A stretch of 64,000 nucleotides of DNA from Treponema_I sp045599005 (GTDB taxonomy: Bacteria > Spirochaetota > Spirochaetia > Treponematales > Treponemataceae). This document shows positions 34,386 through 42,542 of the stretch, one piece after another. Numbering within the stretch: the stretch's first letter is position 1; each line of letters starts with the position of its first letter. Under the pieces are notes generated by a model, which was given only the letters and a program-made list of their open reading frames with translations, searched no databases and was not told the DNA's origin. The stretch is from positions 124,001 through 188,000 of the forward strand of contig JAZRVF010000001.1 of assembly GCA_045599005.1 (NCBI GenBank). Direction: 5' to 3'. Made by a program: the position numbers and the translations under genes.

Positions 34386-37300
34386 TTACAGGACTACATC
34401 AACAGTTATCTCTTTTATTCTGCCGTCACGGGCAAAAAGTGATTCTGTTTCCTCCGCAGTGAGGGAACTGCCTTTTCTGCACTCAAGGCCTCTGTCAGTT
34501 GAAACTGCAATGGCAGGAATTTCTGCAAGCCGGTAGACAATCTTTGTTCCGCACCAGGTAAAGCAGAGTTTTCTTTCAAGACCATCCTCCCCTGATCTGA
34601 TGAATTCGCTTTTTTCCAGAAGCCAGGGCATGAACACCGCTTTCTGGTCACGGACACAGAGCCCCAGTTCATTGAAACGGGCAAGAATCTCTTCTTTTAC
34701 TTGCCCTGTCATTCCAGGCTGTTTCGCTCCCTGGGCTTTGGGAGTGTGAGAATAAGGGTCTGCAGGGAAAGCCCCATAAACTTTGGGACTTTTTCTGAAA
34801 CTGAGTCCTTCCTGAATTCTGCGGAAAGCCTTGGCAAGAAGAGCCGCTTCTTTCCCAAAACCTGCTTCTTCTGCGGAAAGCGCATTTTCCTGGACTGCAA
34901 GCAGGAGTTTGGACACCATATGCCAGTAAATGCTGCCGATTCCTTCGTAGGCAAAGAAAGTCCCTGAACGTCCTGTGAAGCTTCTGTGATTGAAGGTATT
35001 CTCATACAGTGCAAAAAGTTCTGCTTCTTCTTCAGCTGTGGGACGTCTGTCATCTTCAATGCCGGCGATAAAATCCTTCAGCACGGTTCTGTTTCTGAAT
35101 AATCCGTTGAAATGATAGATTCCGTTGCAGTCTTCCTTCAGATAAAGGCCGCCGGAACGTGCAATAAGTCCCCGGAGTTTTTCCACGTCATTCTTTGCAA
35201 TGCAGTTTTTCTCAGCAAAATCCTTCAGTTTTTTGTCCGGATAAAGCATGTAGGCATTCTGCCGCGGCTCGTAAAGGGAACTTTCCGCAAGTTTTTCTGT
35301 CAGTTCCACTGCTTCTGATGGAGAAAGCAGTCCGCTTGAAAGAACCGCAACCTGTCCTTCAAGCATCGGTTCAAGATGCTCGATTTCCATTGAGGAATCA
35401 TCGTGGAGCACATTGTAGGAATGAAAAAGTCCGTCCTCATGTCTGTTCCTGAGAATCGTATGTTCTGCGTGGCGGATGATTGCGTCCAGTGCCTGAACCA
35501 ATGCCTTTCTGTCAGCCTTTACTTCCCCTGAAGCAAAACCATTGGAATACAGTTCTGTCCGCTCAGTCTCGAAAATTGCTCCCTGTCTGTTCATGAACTC
35601 AGTCCGTGGGGCTGATTCCGAGGCGGCAACTGTGCAGTCAGTCTCAGCGTAAAGTGTCCCCAGGTCGTGAAAACATCTGTAAACCGCTGCGGAAACCTCA
35701 AACTCTTCCTGTGGCGCATTTTCCAGAAGTCCTTTAAGGAACACAAGATATCTGTAAAGATAGCAGAGCGTCACCATGGAAAGTCCGTTTCCGGCCAATG
35801 CGTTGTTAGCGTCGTTCCATTCAGGACGCTGTGTGTTGAGCCAGATTCCTCCCCCTGCAACAAAATTCGCAGCCTTGCAGACAACAATCTGCAGGAGTTT
35901 TGTGATCATTGTGACCAGTGCCGGGTTTCCGTCTCTGTCAGCAACAAGTTTTGCGTCGCTTCCGTAAGTTTCGGCCTTCGCACAGAGATCCGCGTGAAGG
36001 GCTTTGTCAAAGACAATTGTGTTGTGCGGATTTCTGCGGATCTCCTCATAGGATTTGAGTCTGTAAGGAACATTCGCTGTGGAGAAAATCTTCTGGTCAA
36101 GCATTCCGTAAAGTTCAGAAGGAGAAATCATCCTGAAGAATTCAAGAAGTTTCTCAAGATAGATTACCTGATGGTCGCCCCAGTAACCGATCTGCGCCCA
36201 GGGATTCGTCGGGTCCGGAACTTCCCAGTTAAGTCCGTCCTTTGAGATGTGGTAGGGATTGAATCCGTCAATTGTCATTGCGTTGAGGAACTTTGCCACC
36301 ATGTTTTTCGTGTAGGAAGGATAAGACCAGGCCAGTGCCTCCCAGTTCTGGAAAATGTCACGCCAGTTGCCCTGATAGTTCAGGATCGGTTTTTTCTCTT
36401 CATCTTTCAGGATGATTGAAAACTGGTTCCAGGGGCGGCTAGGGTCCCCATGACGGCGTGAGAAAGTCAGCGGCATGTACTCAAAGAAAAGACGCATCAG
36501 CTGGGGATTGCCTGATTCTGAGACCGCAGCATAAAACTGACTGTATGGGACAGGATCCGACACTGATGAATTCTGTCGCAGGCATTCCACAAGTTCTGCA
36601 GCCTGTGCCTTCAATGCCCTGTTTCTGATTCCTGCAAAGTCCACAAAATCTTCCGGTTTTATGAAGCCCTGGTCTGCAAAAATCCCTCCGCGCATAATGT
36701 TGAACATAACGTTCGCCGTGTGGTGGACACAGGCCATTCTGTCCGCTGTCTCCTGGAGTCCGTCGGCAGCGCCTACCAGCTGGTTCAGCAGCATTGATTT
36801 ACCTTCCGCAATGTCTTCCGCAAGTTCCGAAACTGTGGTCTCTCTGTCCTCAAGGCGGCTTATCAGTCGGCCCACAGCTGAATGATCAAGGTTCGTGTCG
36901 AAAACCTGACACCATTCCTCGCTTTTTCCGGGTGCAATTGTCATGGCTCTGCAGATCCAGGCGGCAGGACGAGAACCTTCCGTTGTGTGCAGTGTTTCAG
37001 GGACGAATCCTCTGTCTCCACTTAAAGAATCTGCGCCAGAATCTTCCAACTCTCCGTACCAGGCTGCAAACTTTCTGGGAAGGGCCGGATCAAGATAAAG
37101 AGGTGAATTCCCGGTGAACCAGCAGCTGTTTGCGAAAAGTCCTTCGTTCGGTTCCGCCTTGTCCGAGACGATTGAAGAGACTGTGAACAGTGCCAGGTTT
37201 CCGTCTTCAATCAGATCAGTCTTTTTGTAGGCATCAAGAAGAACGCTGTTGTCATTCTGGAATGCGCTTGTACAGCAGGCTGGAAGAATGTTTCGGGCTC

Positions 37301-37832
37301 CGTCAAGAAGGTGGATTCTTTTCTGCTCAGCGGTATTGTTGATTATGCAGACTGTGCGCACGAGTCCGAATTTCTCGCTGCTTGTCCATCCGTAGCGGAA
37401 TGTAAGGCCAAGTCCCAGGTTTTCTTCCTCAAACCAGACATGAGTTCCGGTGACATTTTTATAGATGTTGCGTATAAAGTTTTTCCTGCCCCATGTCCCC
37501 TCACGGGAGCTGGTGAAAAAACAGGAGAAAGGCTCCCAGAATTCCAGGCCCTCTTTTCCTTCTGCAATAATCGCTGTGTATGGTCCTGTGGAATACTTCA
37601 CATCCTGAATCTTGTCAGCAGTGTAATAGGGAAAAATACTGTGGTTGCTGTCGCCCCGTCCCGCTGTAAGACCTCCTTTTGACCAGCAGAAGTTCCATAC
37701 ATCACTTGAACTTGTGACAGTCATGAAAAAATCATCCATCCGGTCAAAATTTGAAATTCTATAGAATTCTTCTCCGTTCAGGGTTACAAAATCTCCTTTT
37801 ACGGAAAACAGATCATCATTTGTGTTGGTCAT
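34386..37832 (-). CDS. very large GH94-like (cellobiose phosphorylase-like) protein
   Basis: A 1148-residue cytoplasmic protein with no signal peptide. The N-terminal part is beta-rich (a sandwich as in GH94; SKGGLTAGRGDSNHSIFPYYTADK is phosphorylase-like). The rest is helical and contains RPEWNDANNALAGNGLSMVTL, comparable to the catalytic ADWND stretch of cellobiose phosphorylases but with Glu in front. Typical GH94 enzymes are about 800 residues, so this is an outlier subfamily whose substrate I cannot name. The ATG at 37832 has AGAGGCG upstream; a longer start exists but lacks support. It is divergent from a sugar ABC importer, so it probably processes an imported oligosaccharide. Confidence 0.6.
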   Translation of the reverse strand: MTNTNDDLFSVKGDFVTLNGEEFYRISNFDRMDDFFMTVTSSSDVWNFCWSKGGLTAGRGDSNHSIFPYYTADKIQDVKYSTGPYTAIIAEGKEGLEFWEPFSCFFTSSREGTWGRKNFIRNIYKNVTGTHVWFEEENLGLGLTFRYGWTSSEKFGLVRTVCIINNTAEQKRIHLLDGARNILPACCTSAFQNDNSVLLDAYKKTDLIEDGNLALFTVSSIVSDKAEPNEGLFANSCWFTGNSPLYLDPALPRKFAAWYGELEDSGADSLSGDRGFVPETLHTTEGSRPAAWICRAMTIAPGKSEEWCQVFDTNLDHSAVGRLISRLEDRETTVSELAEDIAEGKSMLLNQLVGAADGLQETADRMACVHHTANVMFNIMRGGIFADQGFIKPEDFVDFAGIRNRALKAQAAELVECLRQNSSVSDPVPYSQFYAAVSESGNPQLMRLFFEYMPLTFSRRHGDPSRPWNQFSIILKDEEKKPILNYQGNWRDIFQNWEALAWSYPSYTKNMVAKFLNAMTIDGFNPYHISKDGLNWEVPDPTNPWAQIGYWGDHQVIYLEKLLEFFRMISPSELYGMLDQKIFSTANVPYRLKSYEEIRRNPHNTIVFDKALHADLCAKAETYGSDAKLVADRDGNPALVTMITKLLQIVVCKAANFVAGGGIWLNTQRPEWNDANNALAGNGLSMVTLCYLYRYLVFLKGLLENAPQEEFEVSAAVYRCFHDLGTLYAETDCTVAASESAPRTEFMNRQGAIFETERTELYSNGFASGEVKADRKALVQALDAIIRHAEHTILRNRHEDGLFHSYNVLHDDSSMEIEHLEPMLEGQVAVLSSGLLSPSEAVELTEKLAESSLYEPRQNAYMLYPDKKLKDFAEKNCIAKNDVEKLRGLIARSGGLYLKEDCNGIYHFNGLFRNRTVLKDFIAGIEDDRRPTAEEEAELFALYENTFNHRSFTGRSGTFFAYEGIGSIYWHMVSKLLLAVQENALSAEEAGFGKEAALLAKAFRRIQEGLSFRKSPKVYGAFPADPYSHTPKAQGAKQPGMTGQVKEEILARFNELGLCVRDQKAVFMPWLLEKSEFIRSGEDGLERKLCFTWCGTKIVYRLAEIPAIAVSTDRGLECRKGSSLTAEETESLFARDGRIKEITVDVVL

Positions 37833-38002
37833 AAACGCCTCTGTAAAAAATTTTGCTGCCAGAGTAGGGGGTGACAACAGAAGTGACATTAAAGGATGAT
37901 TTTTGCGATGTCAATTTTAGTTTTTGAAAAACAGAAAAAATCACACTTTTTTGAAATTTTTGATTCTAGCAGTCATGGGGTGGCGGACATATACTGCAAA
38001 CC
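37833..38002. promoter_or_regulatory. divergent intergenic region between GH94-like gene and ABC importer
   Basis: AT-rich, with A and T runs (TTTTTGAAAAACAGAAAAAA) and no clear promoter consensus on either side. It must hold the promoters of both units. Confidence 0.35.
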
Positions 38003-38983
38003 ATGAAGACGACAGAAGAAAACATTGAGATTAGAAAAACTCTGGGAAAGAAATCCTTCTGGACAAGACTCAGAGAAGAAAAATATCTGCAGTTCATGGC
38101 TCTCTGCGGTGTGGTCTGGATGCTGGTATTCAATTATGCCCCTATGTACGGAATCCTGATTGCGTTCAAAAAGAACTACAAGATCACGACTCCGCTTTTC
38201 AGTCTGAAATTCCTTCAGTCTGAATGGGCTGATAAAGGCGGTTTTGCTCATTTCATCAATTTCTTCAAAGATGAAGAGTTTTTACCGATCATGACAAACA
38301 CATTGGGAATCAGCCTTCTTAAACTGTTCATCAATTTCCCGCTTCCAATTGTTTTTGCACTGATGCTTAATGAGGTGCGCAATCAGAAGTTCAAGAAAGT
38401 TGTGCAGACAGTTTCCTATCTTCCACACTTCCTTTCATGGGTTGTGCTTGGCGGAATCCTTACCACATGGCTCGGTGAATCCGGTCTGTTCAATGAGATA
38501 CTGATTGATATGGGAATAATTGAGCATGGAAAGACATATCTTGCTTATCCTGAATATTTCTGGGCGATCATTGTAATCAGTGACCTGTGGAAAGAATTGG
38601 GCTGGTCAGCAATCATCTATCTGGCGGCGATTTCCGGCATTGACCAGGAGATGTACGAAGCTGCCCGTGTTGACGGTGCAAGCCGCTGGAGACAGATCTG
38701 GTCAATCACACTGCCTTCAATCGCTCCCACAATCACAATTCTGCTGATTCTGCAGGTAGGAAGCCTTCTGAACACAAACTTTGACCAGATTTTTGTTCTG
38801 TGGAATCCGCTGAACTCCGAGCGCAGCAATGTAATTGACATCTATACATACAATACGGCCATGCGCAGCATGCGTTACTCCTACGCGGCGGCAATCGGTC
38901 TGTTCAAATCAGTGGTTGCTTTCATCCTGCTGTTCATTGCGAACCAGGTTTCCAAGCGGCTTAACGACACATCACTCTTTTAA
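38003..38983 (+). CDS. CUT1-family sugar ABC transporter permease (LplB-like)
   Basis: A 326-residue inner-membrane permease with six hydrophobic segments. The EAA loop that contacts the ATPase reads EMYEAARVDGASRWRQIWSITLP. The N-terminal NYAPMYGILIAFKKNYKIT segment is typical of LplB-type permeases that import complex oligosaccharides such as rhamnogalacturonan or alginate fragments. It is first of three importer genes. No ribosome site is obvious. No ATPase gene is present, so it presumably uses a shared MsmK-type ATPase encoded elsewhere. Confidence 0.9.
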   Translation: MKTTEENIEIRKTLGKKSFWTRLREEKYLQFMALCGVVWMLVFNYAPMYGILIAFKKNYKITTPLFSLKFLQSEWADKGGFAHFINFFKDEEFLPIMTNTLGISLLKLFINFPLPIVFALMLNEVRNQKFKKVVQTVSYLPHFLSWVVLGGILTTWLGESGLFNEILIDMGIIEHGKTYLAYPEYFWAIIVISDLWKELGWSAIIYLAAISGIDQEMYEAARVDGASRWRQIWSITLPSIAPTITILLILQVGSLLNTNFDQIFVLWNPLNSERSNVIDIYTYNTAMRSMRYSYAAAIGLFKSVVAFILLFIANQVSKRLNDTSLF

Positions 38984-39003
38984 GGTAAAGGAAGGCGATT
39001 CTT

Positions 39004-39894
39004 ATGGCAGGAAAAACTAGAAAACTTGGCAGTGCGACAACTGCAGACTATGTACTGGTAGTCCTGATGCTGATACTTTGCTTTGTGACATTGTATCCCG
39101 TCTGGTACACAGTGGTGATTTCCTTCAACGATTCAAGTGATGCGCTCCGTGGTGGAATCAAATGGTTTCCCCGCAAGTTCTCAATTGAAAGCTACCGCAC
39201 TGTGTTCATGGATAAATCGATCATCAGTGCTTTCACGGTGACTGTCCTCCGTACATTGATCGGTACAGTTGCAAGCGTTTTTTTCACTGGAATGGTGGGA
39301 TACGCTTTCTCAAAGAAACACATCATGGGTAACAAGTTCTATACGATTCTTGGAACCATAACAATGTTCTTTAACGGAGGACTGATTCCGTACTTCATTC
39401 TGATCAAGAACATCGGACTGTATGACAGTTTCTGGGTATACATCATTCCAGGACTGTTCAGCTTCTACAATATGATCATCTTCATGTCCTTTTTCAGGGA
39501 ACTTCCTCCCGGACTTGAGGAATCTGCAAAACTGGACGGGGCAAATGACATGCTGATTTTCATCCGCATCGTGATTCCGCTCTCCATGCCGGTTATGGCC
39601 ACAATTGCACTGTTCAATGGAGTGGGCCACTGGAACGATTACTTTACCGGCGTCATGTATATCAACAGAAGCAGTCTGCAGCCGATCCAGACATTCCTGT
39701 ACAGGATTGTCGCTAGTGCAAGTGCTTCCCGTGCGGTTGTCGCACTTCCGGCCGGTATTTCAGCACAGCAGGTAAGTTCTTCCAGTGTGCGTCTTGCGAC
39801 AATGGTTGTGACGACTGCACCTATCATCTGCGTATATCCTTTTATGCAGAAATACTTTGTGAAAGGTATGATGATCGGCTCCATCAAAGGCTGA
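39004..39894 (+). CDS. CUT1-family sugar ABC transporter permease (YtcP-like)
   Basis: A 296-residue permease partner. It has six membrane segments, ILCFVTLYPVWYTVVISFNDSSDA at the start, and an EAA loop of ESAKLDGANDMLIFIRIVIPLSMP. It ends YFVKGMMIGSIKG, the standard end of YtcP/LplC permeases. It should form the translocation channel with the permease encoded 20 bases upstream. Confidence 0.9.
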   Translation: MAGKTRKLGSATTADYVLVVLMLILCFVTLYPVWYTVVISFNDSSDALRGGIKWFPRKFSIESYRTVFMDKSIISAFTVTVLRTLIGTVASVFFTGMVGYAFSKKHIMGNKFYTILGTITMFFNGGLIPYFILIKNIGLYDSFWVYIIPGLFSFYNMIIFMSFFRELPPGLEESAKLDGANDMLIFIRIVIPLSMPVMATIALFNGVGHWNDYFTGVMYINRSSLQPIQTFLYRIVASASASRAVVALPAGISAQQVSSSSVRLATMVVTTAPIICVYPFMQKYFVKGMMIGSIKG

Positions 39895-39992
39895 TCAAAA
39901 GGAGACAAAACAGTTCATAACCCGGATTGAGTAGGGAATGATCCGGGAAATGATAAAGTGAATTAAAGGACTTCAAACTCAGGAGGAATAAG

Positions 39993-41633
39993 ATGAAGAA
40001 GTTTCTTACAGTTGTTCTGATGCTCTGCATGATCGCAACATCAGTGGTTTTTGCCGGCGGCAAGAAAGACACAGCAAAAAATGCAGCTACAGTTGCTGGA
40101 ACAGAGGACGTGCCCGGATGGACACTCAACAAAGACACACCTATCACTTTTGACTGGTACATCCACTTCAGCTGGTTTGCACGTCATTGGGGTGACTCTG
40201 AAGTTTCTAAATACATCACAGAAAAAACAGGTGTAAACATCAACTTCAATGTTCCTGCAGGTAACGAGGCAGAACGCCTTAACGCAATGATCGCCGGTGA
40301 TGCACTCCCGGACCTGATCACACTGGGCTGGTATGAAGGCCAGGTTCCCATGATGATCGATTCTGAGCTGGTCTATGCAATTGATGAACTGGCTGAGAAA
40401 TATGATCCTTACTTCTTTACAATCGCAAACAACGACAAACTTGGATGGTACACACAGCCCAACGGTCACGTTTACGGTTACCCCAACTCATCATACACAC
40501 CTTCTGACTATGAGATGTACCGCGGAAAACTCACTTCCAACGAGACATTCCTGGTCCGCAAAGATATGTATGAGGCACTGGGATGCCCTGACATGACAAC
40601 ACCGGAGGGATTTGTTGCTGCTCTTGAAAATGCACAGAAAATGTTCCCCACTGTAAACGGCCAGCCTCTTATTCCTTTCGGAGCAAATGAATTCGGTGAT
40701 GTAGGCTGTAACTCTTTTGAGGAATACCTGATGCACTTCCTGGCAATCGCTCCCGAAGAAAACGGAAAATTCCAGAACTTCGATGTGGGTCTTACAGAAA
40801 ACGAGGAATATATCCGCTGGCTCAAGGCATTCCGCCTGGCACATGAGAAAGGCCTGATTCCTACGGATGTGTTTGTTGACAAACGTTCACAGATTGAGGA
40901 AAAAGCTGCTCAGGGACGCTACTTTGCAATGCTGTACCAGAACTGGGATATGCAGGCTGCACAGAATGCACGTTATGCAGAAGATCCCAACTCAATCTAC
41001 ATTGCAGTTGAAGGACCCAAAAACTCAAAAGGCGATGACCACAAACTGGCCGGAAGCGGTATCGCAGGTTGGACAATCACTCTGATCTCCAAAAACTGTA
41101 AAGATCCTGCCCGTGCAATGCAGTTCCTTACTTACCTGATTTCTGAGGAAGGACAGATGGATACAAACTTCGGTATCCAGGGAAAACACTGGAACTACAA
41201 TGCGGCAGGTATTCCTGAGCTGACTCCAGAACTTAAGGCTCTGGATCAGACTGACAAAAACAAACAGGAAAATGACATCGGTGTCCAGTACACATACTGG
41301 ATGCTCATGGACACAGCATGGCAGGCTCAGTGGGGTGTTGAATACTCACCTTCTCTGGAACAGCCCCAGCTTTGGACACGTCCTTATGTAACTTCCTATG
41401 CTGCATATGACGGTCTTACACTGGAAGTCGGTTCTGACGAGGCCCTGATCTGTGAAGAATGCCAGCGCCGCTGGGGAAAAGTTCTTCCCTCTCTTATCCG
41501 TGCACAGTCTGAGGCAGAGTTCGACACAATCCTTGCTGACTTCAACAAGTATAAAAAAGACAAAGGCATGGACAAAGTGATCGATGCCCAGACAGAACTG
41601 ATGAATGCCAACAAGGCAAAACTCGGTATGTAA
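39993..41633 (+). CDS. extracellular sugar-binding protein of ABC importer
   Basis: A 546-residue binding protein. A signal peptide (residues 1-23, ending VVFAGG) lacks a lipobox Cys, so the mature protein is probably soluble in the periplasm rather than a lipoprotein. The body is of the large LplA/YtcQ type: VNINFNVPAGNEAERLNAMIAGDALPDLI early, and a Trp/Tyr-rich sugar-facing surface later. It delivers oligosaccharide to the two permeases encoded just upstream. A clear GGAGGAAT ribosome site fits high expression of binding proteins. Codon use is strongly biased, also pointing to high expression. Confidence 0.9.
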   Translation: MKKFLTVVLMLCMIATSVVFAGGKKDTAKNAATVAGTEDVPGWTLNKDTPITFDWYIHFSWFARHWGDSEVSKYITEKTGVNINFNVPAGNEAERLNAMIAGDALPDLITLGWYEGQVPMMIDSELVYAIDELAEKYDPYFFTIANNDKLGWYTQPNGHVYGYPNSSYTPSDYEMYRGKLTSNETFLVRKDMYEALGCPDMTTPEGFVAALENAQKMFPTVNGQPLIPFGANEFGDVGCNSFEEYLMHFLAIAPEENGKFQNFDVGLTENEEYIRWLKAFRLAHEKGLIPTDVFVDKRSQIEEKAAQGRYFAMLYQNWDMQAAQNARYAEDPNSIYIAVEGPKNSKGDDHKLAGSGIAGWTITLISKNCKDPARAMQFLTYLISEEGQMDTNFGIQGKHWNYNAAGIPELTPELKALDQTDKNKQENDIGVQYTYWMLMDTAWQAQWGVEYSPSLEQPQLWTRPYVTSYAAYDGLTLEVGSDEALICEECQRRWGKVLPSLIRAQSEAEFDTILADFNKYKKDKGMDKVIDAQTELMNANKAKLGM

Positions 41634-41645
41634 ATGAGAATGAGG

Positions 41646-41689
41646 AGTCCGGAACTGCCTGCTGCTTAGAAGCAGTGAGACTCCGGACT
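41646..41689 (+). other. stem-loop after the binding-protein gene
   Basis: AGTCCGGA pairs with the end of CTCCGGACT, with an inner CTGCT/AGCAG stem. It lacks a T tract, so it may protect the 3' end of the message or act with the next hairpin. Confidence 0.55.
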
Positions 41690-41728
41690 TTATCAAAGAA
41701 AATCTGATTAAAACCTGATTTTTATGAA

Positions 41729-41767
41729 AACCCGGATCATGAATCACTCACCTTGGTCCGGGTTTTT
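41729..41767 (+). terminator. intrinsic terminator of the ABC importer operon
   Basis: AACCCGGATC pairs with GGTCCGGGTT and is followed by T residues. Confidence 0.8.
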
Positions 41768-41781
41768 CTGTCTTAATTTCT

Positions 41782-42270
41782 TCAGATGATTCCTGAGAAA
41801 AGGGCGATCAGAAACTCAAAGGTAAAAATCGTAAGTGGTGTCAGCACGGAAAAAGCAATGCGGAGAGGTTTGGAATCTGTGCTGCTGAGAAATTCCAGTT
41901 CCCAGAAAAAAGTTGCCAGCACCATGATTACAACAAAAAGTGTAAGAAGGATTGCATAGACTGCGCCGGATGCAATCTCATCATTTCCTGAGGTTATGAC
42001 TTTGTAGCTGAGAATCACTGCGCTCTGCAGAAAAATCATGGCTACAATGAAAAAAGGAACAAGCGCCTTGATATTTGACTTTATCAACTTCCTGCTGCTT
42101 TTTCCTTTCTGTGTCAGTGCCAGAAAACCGTTGACTCCCAGAAAGATTTTGTACCCGAAGGAAAACAGGAATCCTAAAAACCAGATCGGGGTTGAAATGA
42201 ACATTCCGGAAAGAATTCCGGTGATAAAGGAAAAAATCCATGAATAAACATAGTTTTCTTTTTTAAGCAT
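41782..42270 (-). CDS. small integral membrane protein, unknown
   Basis: A 162-residue protein with four likely membrane helices: residues 10-28 (WIFSFITGILSGMFIS), 32-50, 70-95 (LVPFFIVAMIFLQSAVIL) and 105-160 (probably two). No conserved motif is recognised. It stands alone, convergent with the ABC importer. The ribosome site is poor. Confidence 0.55.
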   Translation of the reverse strand: MLKKENYVYSWIFSFITGILSGMFISTPIWFLGFLFSFGYKIFLGVNGFLALTQKGKSSRKLIKSNIKALVPFFIVAMIFLQSAVILSYKVITSGNDEIASGAVYAILLTLFVVIMVLATFFWELEFLSSTDSKPLRIAFSVLTPLTIFTFEFLIALFSGII

Positions 42271-42361
42271 GCCTTATTGTAGCACAAATAAGAAAATGAA
42301 AAAATCCTGAATTTTCCGGTTGTGGAGGCATAAAAACTGTTTTTCAAAGCCACCGTCAAAC

Positions 42362-42527
42362 TGCGTGTTCTGTCATGTTGAGCGGAACGAGCGCAGCGCG
42401 AACACTTGTGTCATCCTGAGCAATAAAAAACGAAGTTTTTTTGTCGAAGGATCTTAATCACCCTCTTCTGTCATGTTGCCTGCAATGAACGCAGTGAAAA
42501 AAGCCTTCGACACTTCCCCGTGAAAAC
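42362..42527. repeat. cluster of dispersed TGTCATNNTG-type intergenic repeats
   Basis: Three repeat units start with TGTCAT. One is TGTCATGTTGAGCGGAACGA near 42373; the second is TGTCATCCTGAGC near 42409 with a GTCGAAGGATCTT end near 42443; the third is TGTCATGTTGCCTGCAATGA near 42469. The TCATCCTGAGC...GAAGGATCT pattern resembles an intergenic palindromic repeat found in many unrelated bacteria. No gene lies in the 272-base gap. Confidence 0.65.
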
Positions 42528-42542
42528 CCTGTTTCCCGTGTA

